Of a DNA stretch of 64,000 nt, positions 55,601 through 64,000 are shown in pieces. Every line of letters begins with the position of its first letter. Positions within the stretch are counted from its first letter, which is position 1. The position numbers and the translations under genes were made by a program. Source of the stretch: Sordaria brevicollis (lineage: Eukaryota > Ascomycota > Sordariomycetes > Sordariales > Sordariaceae); NCBI GenBank assembly GCA_033439795.1, contig JAUTDP010000011.1, forward strand, positions 2,232,001 through 2,296,000. Direction: 5' to 3'. Below the pieces are notes generated by a model. The model ran no database searches. It was not told the DNA's origin and saw only the letters and a list, made by a program, of their open reading frames with translations.

Positions 55601-57043
55601 TGGTTCTTCAGCTGGTTCAACAAGCTGTACGGATTTTGAACGAGAGGTCGAAGAGGCTCTTTCTAGGCTCCGAGGCTCCGGCCGCATAAGCCCCAAATCC
55701 GACGATGGCTCGACAGGTGCCCGAGGCGCAGTTGGAGACGGAGACAGGTCCCATACTGACGCGTGCGGTATCCTGAAACGTCCAATTGGAGACGCAGCCA
55801 GTGAAGACGTCGAAACAGTCTTCTGTTTTTTGCTCCTAGCCGACGAAAGATTCGAGCTCTGGCGTTTTAGAAGTCTTTTGCGCACCTGGGATCTGGATGG
55901 GAGCTGGTCGAAATCAGGAAACTCTTCGGCATCGGACAAGGCCGTAACATCCGTCTGGTTGCCACTGTTTAACACGCTACTAGCACGTAAATGACGAGCG
56001 GGAGAGGACGTTTTTACCGGCGAAGGTGACAGGGCCAATTCATCATCATCGTCCCAGAGGATTGGTCCGCTCTCTTCAGTGATTTGTGTGGGCTCGCCGC
56101 GAGTAGTCTCTTGGCTCTCTTCTTCCTCAACGAAATCCTGTTCCTGCGAATCTTCGTCATGACCCTTCCTTTTACGCTGAGACTCTTCCAGGACCACCTT
56201 GATAGGCTTGATACCGTGCGACTTCATGACCTTTGCGTACCGAACATTTTCGATGAGATATGGATGTTGCTGGATAGGCTTCCGCGGACGGAGAGAGCGT
56301 CGTCCGGTTGTATGCTCCCCATCTTCCCCATCGCCCAGCGCAGATCCATCACTTCGAGCTTGTTCGGATATGGCTTGCGACACTTCCCGTGGTCTAGGTG
56401 TTATCGTACCGGCAGACGAGGGTGACGATGGAATTGTGGTAGGTTCCTCCTCCCTGACTGGGCTCTTGGGCGTGTCATCCTTCACGTATGCTTCTTTATC
56501 AGGTATCGTGTACGGTATCCTAACCTCCAAAGCAGGCAAATCGGGGTTCTTTGGATTTTGTGATTGAGTGAGAGAGGATAATGACCAGATGTCGCTTTTC
56601 GCAGGTGATAGTGGGGAGTCTTCGGGTTCATCGTAGTTTTCGTTTGGTACAGGAGTTGTTTCGCGCGGAGGTTCGGTCACGGGCTGGGGAACTGGAGCTG
56701 GTATGGGCGAATTTCGTATTATTGGTGAGCTTGGAATATCCCATATGTCCTGTACTGTCTTCCCAGGCTTCTCTGAATTCTGAGGCTTGTCTTGGGGCGC
56801 TTTCAAGACGTTGACATCTTCAGTCGCAGGGCTCGTTTGTCCTTCATCTGGGGTAGTATTCTGTTCCTTCCCTCCATCTCCAGCAGTCTCGACACCGGCG
56901 CTTTCGGGAAGTTTGGGATTTTGCGACTCGGGCTCGGCAATGAGCAGGTCGATGTTGTCGAGATCGATATCATCGTCGTCGAAGCTGCTGTCGTCGTCCT
57001 CGTCCGAACCCGGTACTTCGCCCAATTCCCTCCAATTTTTCAT
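49700..57043 (-). CDS. Mus7/Mms22-family replication-repair protein
   Basis: One uninterrupted 7.3-kb ORF encodes 2447 aa. Mms22 (Mus7 in fission yeast) works with the Rtt101-Mms1 ubiquitin ligase in yeast to rescue stalled or damaged replication forks. The first 900 residues are acidic, Ser-rich and likely disordered, with basic nuclear-localisation-like stretches. A family-typical block begins at residue 973: LTGLGPYGTQYTHHFEV, then PLDHGTFFHES and IIGRGYVKK. The rest is a long helical region with no enzyme motif, as in this family. The acidic first residues (EVPGSDEDDDSSFDDDD) and the lack of an upstream in-frame ATG support the start. No introns are needed, which is unusual for a fungal gene this long. 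The call rests on recalled family features and should be checked by profile search. Confidence 0.8.
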   Translation of the reverse strand: MKNWRELGEVPGSDEDDDSSFDDDDIDLDNIDLLIAEPESQNPKLPESAGVETAGDGGKEQNTTPDEGQTSPATEDVNVLKAPQDKPQNSEKPGKTVQDIWDIPSSPIIRNSPIPAPVPQPVTEPPRETTPVPNENYDEPEDSPLSPAKSDIWSLSSLTQSQNPKNPDLPALEVRIPYTIPDKEAYVKDDTPKSPVREEEPTTIPSSPSSAGTITPRPREVSQAISEQARSDGSALGDGEDGEHTTGRRSLRPRKPIQQHPYLIENVRYAKVMKSHGIKPIKVVLEESQRKRKGHDEDSQEQDFVEEEESQETTRGEPTQITEESGPILWDDDDELALSPSPVKTSSPARHLRASSVLNSGNQTDVTALSDAEEFPDFDQLPSRSQVRKRLLKRQSSNLSSARSKKQKTVSTSSLAASPIGRFRIPHASVWDLSPSPTAPRAPVEPSSDLGLMRPEPRSLERASSTSRSKSVQLVEPAEEPAGSPIFIRDDNDSAAEEESDLESLSRSHHSDSESDVIRETSRKIRGVLPASWLRLDQKKDGPAARHNAKKDHEPPIDRLNRKGVALPRPISPSRITATQFPFDLADESEDEASQAQNRPPAVSRSSPSRQTRQIIDLMDDDDGFMIEEDSIDPMLAGRKKRAGSPSLSRGAKKQKTRQPKITQSFSRSKSASGALPSARGTAKSSRKSRAGASVKSTSRKRAATPPLLSILDVIEPNAPKFIKIAARSAKKRPDLGKSSSTRKAIRFANRQDNIDALSTLRDWKSGKTRPRVAAPPRKRPESKSTTTRAVLGEVSNNVERQPSATQPLPSSLIPRKLVVKKATKPRTTARQPSRTTIHQRGPAIRPAQLETSIYEDPQKRLKSKKRSLDALFRQDRRAGSVSSLDRLESLLDISRATSPEPFAQDRQDISLAEAAPVTQKPKAANQKTRYRKRRAPQHVDVEAPQYARADDPLPAAFAVVEEQAKTKDVDKLTGLGPYGTQYTHHFEVFPLDHGTFFHESTIIGRGYVKKAVESGFSERIRRSARSTVSFDFQGQSLHWGMWDDQVSSELGILVDWVAEQLEAGSKDEAGFAGRQVTDAANFVMEYVLDVLRVQGDLGENAFVSRWLEVMTGFVGRLEAIDWQLLREQNKKNSVDIAVRLCLAMLPVYLMAQSSGDDPLQSMKLEGLLTKLAKVAITGALNCGLEDLRTLYGELQRPSFRERGIRPNQTLAVSWIVLMHTLESAGIPRSRFWDVVQSVMLTPDVVSGSDAQVFERLWQDMFTLLPLGEIDNMGILLPGLRNTVPLEGWTLPQKLMKRVFELYKSNQRQSPSFNEYCRALIGRCYFLVQQWGWRRCTGIIGTIFDFFGSQNLCHLRNEQVYKSPRFLEELADNPSLVIELEDRCFHIFIKLLALTVQHLKQLGRTKDIRNLVARTLPNHDRQYLKEDTIHERDLAALRNHHDLLCTLFWAAPPDLRPRVDLIERLITPSNAHKEACLINIRAWSQLARFMVTKNQGSAAFRPFSTWRNNVFNQILEQYLSAESDIEQQFRELSAENMRSIDAAWRDELIRRNKATALDILHTSARASLDVLKHAKTLEAVIYTLNVNQLQKMSTSVHFGSSDPDWGLVNTALDTHTELLEWIEKSSEEEYSSNDSGENVDPAHVEESILLLKDRLSKDFFSMARDLLGPRLKKGLTTMGKQNEQAACTEKAVILAAKIAAMFINQRMTQLLPFFQPGAYCLFPDIPKNLTGPERRWLPLFVATLVKKNVFDFKDIETNILSLWMQFLIKPARFFGYETYLAEVLQQRCLPFVSKAGGISAGMTPDYNLHRDLFSHAIYYMRKSLRPPSPDDVSTIGRPSMSINASLRRQRDEYAQTLQLAMTKMKQDLSLLRSDSAEKEHKDYTAFVHQVISLIKSHGVGITVVDNFFLTPSDSYSPPLQDPQLHTAGILAYGVRLSEKETMAGSQLFYYLFTNFKVALANDSLRSEREILQKALSDAKVTGYKEFMRFMLDTMIPVVIQVAARVMDADDPEHQHPNDETGETRNKRKGEFASQALLECYAGAVTATLIREDYMPRVLPPADTEVHGTNILRMVVWWCEEMYQKRKRGRDEVSKSDLVVLNHLVRLCVALQSSIYSLLFNEWIGKRGMKGCERLGKVERWGPISPSRTSWSSGGRPWARVVPSLDNTMSREWMEERLFETHIKRKEQQIARQLRSQRGQTSLWAEDDDELLLEEDADDHDDETNVQEATPRPGFLQQEEEEDEKYEDLLEIVDIISRVFDMASECIRRYLFPHPAGSQAARFDERPHVEDQPGFIRVEALLRGLPPSGLSRQFNQQTNNPRMDGHVNSIIMDMASDWVVLADGRISTQTQTGQSHSVTGNSRVPGQQQLQFPPSGNQSGATTATTGTTADPARSQGTAFQTAKDREELLKELYKTLGEWTIGLVVLGKKLPSYKRRRMESLLELDPF

Positions 57044-57518
57044 GACTTTTGCTGTTCATGTCGTCGGGGACATCTCTCTGGGCTTTCGGGTCTCGTTCGC
57101 AGGGCAACTCGAATTGGGCCCTTTGGTCATATGGGACGGAGGCAAATGAATGGTCGTCCAGGCAGGCAATGTCTTTCAAGGTTCTTGTTGAGACGCGTCC
57201 ACAAACACTGGGAGACGCGCCGCGAAGTTTGAAGTGGTCCGTGCGCTAGCTCTCTTTAATGATTTTCAATTGCGCACGCGTCATTGCTTGCATGTAGTTG
57301 ACCGGGGTTAAACAGACAGTGCACATGGCACCCGGCGGCCGGGCGGGATGGAGCTGTGCTACCGTTGCTTGCCGTTACAGGGACGGACCCAACGAAACGC
57401 TGCGAAGCTTTGCAAGGGGCTCGGCGTTCTCGAACATCGGTTCCAGTGAAGGTCCAGATCGAATTTAGAGTTTTGATATTCACCACCAAGACAAAAAGGC
57501 CAACGTCACTCAGTCAGA
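57044..57518. promoter_or_regulatory. Divergent promoter with two ACGCGT boxes
   Basis: 475 bp separate the starts of the Mms22-like gene (-) and the 61-aa microprotein gene (+). MluI cell-cycle boxes ACGCGT occur at 57193-57198 and 57276-57281, about 150 and 235 bp upstream of the Mms22-like start. A related ACGCGC lies near 57224. MBF-type control at G1/S is inferred. Confidence 0.6.
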
Positions 57519-57829
57519 ATGCTCAACGGAAAGAAGATTATCACCATTGGTTTGGTAGTAACCTTTGGTATCGTCAATGGTTGGGCTCTTGAATTGTATA
57601 TACCTGTACTTGGGAGGACGCAGTCTAACATACACACAGGATACTATACCTTTGCCCCCAGTCTCCGGGAAGAAAAGGAGAAGCGTGAAGGCTTGAACCT
57701 CGGGTGAGAAGATGAGGATTGAAGAGTTTTGGGTGAGGTTAGGATCGGGCTTACTGACATGACTATAGTCCCCCGGCCAAGCCCTCCCCGTATGAGATCA
57801 AGAAGCAAGAGGCCGAGAAGAAGGAATGA
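57519..57829 (+). CDS. 61-aa single-pass membrane microprotein
   Basis: Exons 57519..57579, 57640..57703 and 57769..57829 give 62 codons with stop. Intron 1 has a GTTGGG donor, a CTAAC branch motif and a CACAG acceptor. Intron 2 has GTGAGA, CTGAC and TATAG. The protein starts MLNGKK, has one hydrophobic helix (IITIGLVVTFGIVNG, about residues 7-21), then YYTFAPSLREEKEKREG and a charged tail ending PPAKPSPYEIKKQEAEKKE. Short basic start, one helix and hydrophilic tail suit a mitochondrial inner-membrane assembly factor or microprotein, but I do not recognise the family and the location is inferred. It shares a promoter region with the Mms22-like gene and precedes the COX5 gene by about 0.9 kb. 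Confidence 0.75.
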
Positions 57830-58770
57830 GATATGCTGTTTAGCATGAAGGTGGCAGAGCAAAAGATGATTTAAGCATATAAACCGTTGAGGCATAAGAT
57901 ACCCCGTGAGAGAGAAACATGGTTCATGATGAGAGTGCTGTCTGAAGCTCGTTCAAAAAGCATCACAACACCACTTCCGTTCTGCCGAATGAGAACACGG
58001 CATTTGGTTGATATTGACCATGCTCCTGGTGAATGACGAAAAATCTCAATGAGGGGCATTGAAAAGTTTTGAACCCCCTGCTGTATCTCCCTACTGAAAA
58101 AAAAAGCAAACAATGAGCTTTGTGAGACATTGAAGGAGTTGAAGTCCAACACCACATATGGCATGTGAGATCCGTTTTTCAGTTGCGCTTCAGTTGCGAC
58201 TTGCGAGAGCATCGTCATCCAAAAGTCAACAACACCTCGCTGCCCAAAACGAACCTCAAGGACAAAACGTCCATGGGGTGGAAGCCTCGGCAGTTCCCGC
58301 CAGCTGTCAAACCCATCTGATTGCAGGTGCGGGGCTCCGTTTCTGAGCGAAAGCTGCCCGTCAACCACTTGCCAGGCAGCCCTGGACAGCCTGCCGTCAA
58401 ATGGCTCCGGAAAGATACGGGGCCCCAGATAGCGACAGTGACATTCTCATAGCGCTCTGGTTTGGGGGTGTTGTCCACTGGCGGGCGCTGCATTTCACAG
58501 TGAGAGTGAGGGAAAGTGGGCATCAGGCCATCCCCATTCCTCGAGTTCCGAGCTGACGCCGCATCCCGTTTCGCCTACGAATCCCGTTCGCCCAAAAAAA
58601 AGCTCGTCCTTGCATGACTTCACTCCTCGCACAAAATCACCGTCGACGAACGAGCTCCAGAAGGCCTCTCCGACCACGCACGCGGGCGATTCAATTGGAC
58701 CCATCTCCACTCCCCCGATTTCGATTCCTCCTCGACTTCCTAACCTTCGACAAATAACCCAGCCGTCACC
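57830..58770. other. Intergenic region before the COX5 gene
   Basis: About 0.94 kb with the promoter and CT/C-rich leader of the COX5 gene. Overlapping minus-strand open frames at 57871-58368 and 58495-59106 have no domain, and the second is antisense to COX5; neither is reported as a gene. Confidence 0.55.
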
Positions 58771-59786
58771 ATGCTTCGCACTCCCACCGTCTCGGCCCTC
58801 GTGCGCAACGTCGCCGTTCGCGCCGCTAAGCCTACCGTCGCCGTCCGCGCCGCTTCCACCACCGCCATCTCCAACCCCACGCTCGCCAACATTGAGAAGA
58901 GATGGGAGACCATGCCCATGCAGGAGCAGGCTGAGCTCTGGATGGCTCTCCGCGACCGCATGAAGGGCAACTGGGCTGAGCTTACCCTCAACGAGAAGAA
59001 GGCTGGTAAGTGAGAGGAAAAAGAGGGTTGGAAGGTTGGCGATATTGCCGGGTGGAGCTCCAAACGTCCAAGCTCCGAAGCTAGCAGTTGCATCACCAAC
59101 GCCCACGCCCCGAAGCTACCCCCCAGTCACCCTCACTCTTGCGACAACCCCGAGCTTCAAACAAGCTTTACGAGCTCCAAAACAGCTTTGGGATCGTTGG
59201 TCGGATATGGATTTTGCCAGTTTCGAGGTTCATCGGTTCAATTGATAGGTTGTGGTGGGGAAGCTGGCTGGGATCAGGCCGAGGAAACAGATGGAATGCG
59301 CTACATTGGAGGATAAGAGGAGGGAAGCTCCGACGACAAACGACACCATCAGGACCATGGATATCAAGGTCGTCTCAAAGAGACACGCAGGGTCCAGACC
59401 ACAAAAAGACTGACATGCACTCTCTCCCAACGCAGCCTACTACATCGCCTTCGGCAACCACGGCCCCCGCGCCCTCCCCCCTCCCGGCGAGAACAAGAAG
59501 GTCTTCGCCTACACTGCCGCCGGTGTCCTCCTCTCTTTCGTCATCTTCGCTACCATGCGCTCTTTCGCCAAGCCCGCTCCTCCCACCATGACCAAGGAGT
59601 GGCAGGAGGCTACCAACGAGTTCCTCAAGGTGCGTGAGCTATCGTCGGCTTCTCAAAGAAAAACAAATCAACTGACATACATTTCTTCCCCGAATACAGG
59701 CCCAGAAGTCCGACCCCCTTACTGGTCTCACCTCCGAGGGCTACAACGGCAAGGGCCACGTTCAGTCTCCCTCTGCCTCCGCATAA
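58771..59786 (+). CDS. cya-4: Cytochrome c oxidase subunit V (COX5/COX IV family), mitochondrial
   Basis: Exons 58771..59005, 59436..59629 and 59700..59786 give 171 aa. This nuclear-encoded subunit of respiratory complex IV spans the inner mitochondrial membrane once and stabilises and regulates the catalytic core. The N-terminus (MLRTPTVSALVRNVAVRAAK) is a clear presequence. The matrix domain contains the family motif WETMPMQEQAELWMALRDRM and GNWAELTLNEKKAAYYIAFG. One membrane helix (TAAGVLLSFVIFATM) lies near residues 105-122. The C-terminal tail MTKEWQEATNEFLKAQKSDP is typical. Size and sequence resemble what I recall of Neurospora cya-4. Intron 1 is 430 bp, long for this kind of genome; intron 2 is 70 bp. 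Both splice joins keep frame exactly. Regulation is not evident from sequence. Confidence 0.96.
59006..59435 (+). other. Long first intron of the COX5 gene
   Basis: 430 bp, against 57-80 bp for most introns in this window. It has a GTAAGT donor and a CGCAG acceptor, with CTGAC near 59410 as a branch site. No nested gene or RNA is recognised inside. Confidence 0.85.
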
Positions 59787-62700
59787 ATTTCCAGCAATAC
59801 TTTCATTTGTGCTTTGGGGTAGACGACGACTCATCCCCCGTTCTACTCTCGGATATCGGCCATGTTAAACGAGTCTGGGAGGATCGGGGGCATGAGGATG
59901 AAGGACAGTGGTGGCATTGGACTGCTTTGGGGCGCTTAACACTTGGGTTGGTGTGTAAATACTGTACAGCTGACAATGCATTATCATATCCTTTAGCCGG
60001 CGCGTCCGTGTGGTTGTCCGGCTTCGGTATGGGCTCTGGGGCTTTGGGTAGCTTTGGTTTTGCAAGGAGGAGATGGGTAAGAGTTGGGGCATTGAGACCA
60101 CGGTCCTCGATATGAACAGATGTGAGCAAGCTGGAGATGAGGTGAGGTATTTCGGCAGTTCTACGCAGGCGGCATATCTCGGCCCAAGGAACGAGTTCCC
60201 AGATGTTGGATTTCTGTCAGCTCTTCAAAAAATGACGTTCCTAAGCTCTACCAGGAGAGCCCTCGAATTGACACTGTTTGCTTGTTTGTTTACTTTCGCC
60301 GGCAGAAAAGGGGTAAGCTACCCCGGTCGGTTCCCGGCACCCACCCGTATCGACGTAGTCCGTACTCCCGATAAGTGTCACGATGAGTCCCTCTCTCGTC
60401 GCATCACCCAAGCCACGAGAACTCATATCGATTCAGACCTCACTCGGATGTTCTTGCCTCATGTAGCTGCTCTTCTTGGCCCACATGCTCTTGCCTTCCC
60501 CATATCTTTTTACCTCATCAGCTCTTGCCTCACCCTAATGTTCTTGCCTCATTCTTTAGCTCTTGCTTCGTTTATCAGCTCTTGCTTCGATCGTCGTGTT
60601 TGCTGCAGCAGTCCTGTCGCGGTCAACCTTTCTTCGAACTGGTCTATAAGTGCCCCTGGGTACATTTCAAACTGCGCATTCACATCTCTTCTGTGAGTGG
60701 TCTTCTCTTCTCAAAAAGAACACATTCACATTGTCGGGTCATTTTGACGCCCAGTCTGCTCACTTTAGTCCTTCATACTCTTCCCGCTGTTCGAGTCGTC
60801 TCCTTTTGTCTGCTACTGTTCACCACACCTCGAACGTGCCTGGTAAGTCACATCCTCTTCCGAACCACAGGGTTCATTCCAGATTATTAAGCTGAATTCT
60901 GCTCCGGATCATCTTGCTCATCAGCCTGTGTTTCCAACGATCTGCTCCGAACTGAGCTTCCTCTGCTTGGCCTTTGTTCCTTATGCCCAGGTACATATCA
61001 ATCTTCAAAATACCTTGGGACTGGATGCGGCTTAAGCGTTGCACAACAGCCTGTCTTGGAGTTTGTACACACTTCTCTGTATCCGAGTTCCAATGTCTCC
61101 AAGCTTGTCAACATCCTTTCGGCAGGGCCATACTTTTCCTGTGCATTTCTGGCTGCTTTGACTGCCCTTCTGTGCGATCCCTAACGCTAGAAACCTGCCG
61201 CTCGTTAGCCAGTTGCGAGGACTGAGAGGTATGGCCGGCTCGTATCAAGCTGCTATCTACAACAAAAATATCTTGCTATTTCGAGGCACTGAGAGGTTTT
61301 CAAGCCCGACTAATTCGCGCGGTTTCTACACCAGCATCTCGATGAACTGGACCTTCCGGTCGTCGATCCGAGGAAAGCAATGATCAATTGCATCATGATC
61401 GTGGAAGACGCACCAAGAGGCAGTCCGTCATCGCCATGGAGTTGAGTTCTCACGGCCAACCCGAATCTCCGTCCCCCGCCGCTCACCTTTCCCGGTTTCA
61501 CCGTTGCGTTCGGCCTGCGGTTGCCGGTGGGTTTCCCCCACAATTCATGTTGTGGGCATGCAACGGGACCCCGCAACATCATTGTGCGCGGGTGTCATGC
61601 ATGGAGGATCAAGCCAGCCTTTTGAGCAGAATGGAATTCCTTTCGCGATCAGCTGAATTGACGAGAACTTTACCGAAACCTTCTGAACCTTCCCAAATCC
61701 TCCTGGAGCTCCATCAAAAGCAATACTTGAAAGCCCAACGTCAACCCAAGATGGATACTGAATGGAGCAAAGACAACAGTCAGAGCCTCACATGATGGAA
61801 AATCCCAATTTGACGGCCGTTCTAGAATTCTATCTTCGTCACCGTATCATGCAAAGTGGAAGATACTCCGAGCGACAAGCTGAAAGCTCGTAACAACGTC
61901 TTGGGGGAGGAGGTCGGGAGGAGCCGCATAATTATAGAGGTGGGGTTTCAAGACATTCCATGTCGAGCAACAGCTCACGACAGCAAAGCAAGCTCCCGTC
62001 GACCAGCAGCAGTTCATGAGGATAATAACAGGAGAAACGAATCGGGAACCTCGAGTTGAGATTCTCTCTCAGCTTTTCTCCCGAGCTTGTCTTCTCTTTT
62101 CATGTTGCTTCTGACCATATCAACATCGATTTCGAGCTTGATCAGATCACGTCCATTGGCGGAAAATTCAAGCTGACTGTGTGAATTTTGCCGATGGTAT
62201 CATTCGACGTTGAGAAGCCGGTTTGGACACGGGATACGGGATTAGGAAAAGCGCCGAAGCTGAGCTAGACGAGAGGCTTTTGGAATTCGCTTCCCCGGCT
62301 TTGCCTTTCAGAGCCTAGCGGGCAGCGGGAGCAACGCCAACAATGGAGGGGGGCGTGGCTCAGTTGGAAGCTCTGAATGGAAGGGGGGCCGAAACTCGGG
62401 AGGTGCCAGACTGGCGGGGCCATGAATGATTATTGAACGGACTCTAGCTTCAGGGGAATAAAAGAAAAAAGAAATTCTACGAGGCACGCGCGTGGGGGGC
62501 GGCAACAAGACGCACTTGCCTCCGGTGGTAACACGGCGTTGAGTGACAGGCACGCACAACTGTTAATGCAGTGATGATATCTTGGTGTTGTCTCAGCGAC
62601 TGTTTCGCGGGGCAACTAACAATTATTCCGGGCAGGGATGGGGAGGGGAAGCTTGTGAACATGGAAGAATTGGGAATTGCATCCCGAACGGGCTACTCTC

Positions 62701-64000
62701 CGGTCACATTTCTTATTTTGTAACAAATTTCTTCGACAATTTTCTCTTCGGACATGGGTTCATGTTCATCACCCCTCATTCACGAATTTGGAGAGCATCG
62801 AGGCCGCGTCAATCATCAACGTGAAGATGTCAGAGAAAAAAAAAGAGGCTTGGCTGTAAGTCACAAAGGTACAGCATTCGACCGAAGCCCGAGAAGAGAT
62901 AATAAAGAGAAATATCAAGATGGCTGCCTCTTCCTCTTGCTGTTCTCCAGCAGTTCCGCTCTTTCATCGGTTCTTCAGATTCCACAATCTCTTTTGGCAT
63001 CATCCCATCTTCCCACTCGATAGTTCATCCAGTCTTACATAGCCCCTCCGAACCTACAAGTAAGCCACGCCAAAGAGAAAGACTCCGAATATCCGTAACC
63101 AACCTGCAGTTACTCAAGAGGAAAACACAACACTATAGAAACAAAAGCTTGACAAAGCAACCAGTTCGCCATCAACGAACCAGTTTTGGGGCAACAAGTC
63201 AACAAGGCTCTTCGCTGTCAAGAAAGCAGAGCTCGCTCTTTGGGTTAACGCGAGTTTCCCAGAAGTCTATGACAACACGCTTTTTCACAACAGGTTGGTA
63301 ATCTCTCCTACCAGTACTGTGGTACATTTTCCTTGGGCGGGCAAAGACTCTTTGCAAAACACATGTTCCATACTGCACCAACAAGAAACCTGAAGTGCGC
63401 ATCGCCAGCGGTGTAATCGTCGGTGTGTCTCCACGCCCCCGCGTGTACCTGACCTGGAGCCTGGCTCGAGTGCTGGCCCTGCTGGCCTGTCTTGTTCGGC
63501 TGACCAGTCCAGTGGCCAGAGAGCAGCGAGGGGGGAAACCAACAGAGTAGAGATCTCCGACTCATCTCCAGCAACATTGGGCCTAATTGCGTAGTTCCCA
63601 TCGCGATCGGCCAGAGCCAAGACGAAACACGTCCGGCTCGCCTGGTGTATCACCCCTCGTCTCTGGATTTGCATTCTTGTTTTTTTATGGGCTTTGAATA
63701 AATACCAAGACGACGCTGGCTGACCTCTGTGTTGTTTTTGTCTCTCAAAAGGAAACCTCGACTCCGGCTCACGACTCCAGTCTTCGTGACAACTTCAAGA
63801 ACAACCTCCCCAATAACTTCTGGTTGCGTCATTGGTGGATCCCCCTGTCTCGACAACACCACCGTCGCATTCTACCACTTCCTACTAGTCCTGCCGCCTA
63901 TCCGCGTTCGACTACCCTTCGCGCCCCTCGATATAAACTTTTTTTTTCTTCCTCTCTTTGACTCTTGGAGAAGTCAAACACCCTATAATCATCTTTATAC
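59787..64000. other. Terminal non-coding region
   Basis: About 4.2 kb with no supported gene up to the window edge. Open frames of 120-207 codons at 60073-60890 and 61388-61795 lack domains and introns. Degenerate repeats of GCTCTTGCCT occur at about 60448-60590. The CT-rich last few hundred bases could be the leader of a gene beyond the window, but this is not shown. Confidence 0.45.
60448..60590 (+). repeat. Degenerate GCTCTTGCCT repeats
   Basis: At least six scattered copies of CTCTTGCCT/TTCTTGCCT with variable spacers. Their spacing is irregular and no function is apparent. Confidence 0.55.

Noticed and set aside
57871..58368. 165-codon open frame on the minus strand
   Set aside because: It lacks an ATG at its start, has no known domain and sits in the 3' region of the microprotein gene.
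58495..59106. 203-codon open frame antisense to the COX5 gene
   Set aside because: It covers the COX5 first exon and leader in reverse and is explained by GC-rich codon bias.
60073..60696. 207-codon open frame on the plus strand
   Set aside because: It runs through the GCTCTTGCCT repeat region without a domain or intron signals.
62346..62410. tRNA-like TGGCTCAGTTGG A box
   Set aside because: It matches the A-box consensus, but there is no B box and no cloverleaf downstream.

Overview
This is a window of nuclear chromosomal DNA from a filamentous ascomycete, most likely a Sordariales fungus close to Neurospora or Sordaria. The gene style points that way: short introns with GTAAGT-type donors, CTAAC/CTGAC-like branch sites and CAG/TAG acceptors; CT-rich leaders; long gene-poor gaps; and a 3.1 kb AT-rich block that has almost lost CpA/TpG but kept CpG, the signature of repeat-induced point mutation (RIP). 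The species is inferred from gene style and protein resemblance, not from a database search.

Layout. 0.1-3.3 kb (-): 2-oxoglutarate dehydrogenase E1, two exons. 5.8-7.8 kb (+): TFIIH core subunit Tfb1/p62. 8.5-8.8 kb: an unusual degenerate array of six CTCAACCC...GGGGAGT units. 9.7-11.5 kb (-): a Zn2Cys6 transcription factor. 12.6-14.3 kb (+): origin recognition complex subunit 5, with paired MluI cell-cycle boxes (ACGCGT) upstream. 14.4-19.0 kb: no convincing protein gene; it holds a compact cluster of Pol III-box-like motifs, 13-bp tandem repeats, a 34-nt poly(C) run and three hairpins. 19.1-20.9 kb (-): an RGS-domain protein whose frame continues, after one TAG codon, into a further 232-codon ORF. 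20.9-27.2 kb: long non-coding stretch. 27.2-30.8 kb: RIP-mutated transposon relic bounded by a perfect 26-bp inverted repeat, followed by a 392-bp MITE-like element and a short interstitial telomeric repeat. 35.0-35.2 kb: a second MITE-like element with perfect 31-bp terminal inverted repeats. 37.7-39.0 kb (+): a three-exon Cys-rich gene interrupted by one TAG. 41.3-41.9 kb (+): a four-exon gene for a 134-aa finger-like protein. 45.7-49.0 kb (-): a mitochondrial Msp1/ATAD1-type AAA ATPase. 49.7-57.0 kb (-): a 2447-aa Mus7/Mms22-family replication-repair protein. 57.5-57.8 kb (+): a three-exon gene for a 61-aa single-pass membrane microprotein. 58.8-59.8 kb (+): cytochrome c oxidase subunit V (cya-4/COX5 type). 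59.8-64 kb: no gene supported.

Functional themes are mitochondrial energy metabolism (OGDH E1, COX5, the AAA ATPase, perhaps the microprotein) and DNA replication/repair (ORC5, Mms22/Mus7, Tfb1). Both dedicated replication genes carry ACGCGT boxes upstream, suggesting shared G1/S control. The items most worth a second look are the two genes whose frames run through single TAG codons, the structured cluster at 15.2-15.6 kb, and the degenerate array at 8.5 kb. I found no clear novel multi-gene system.
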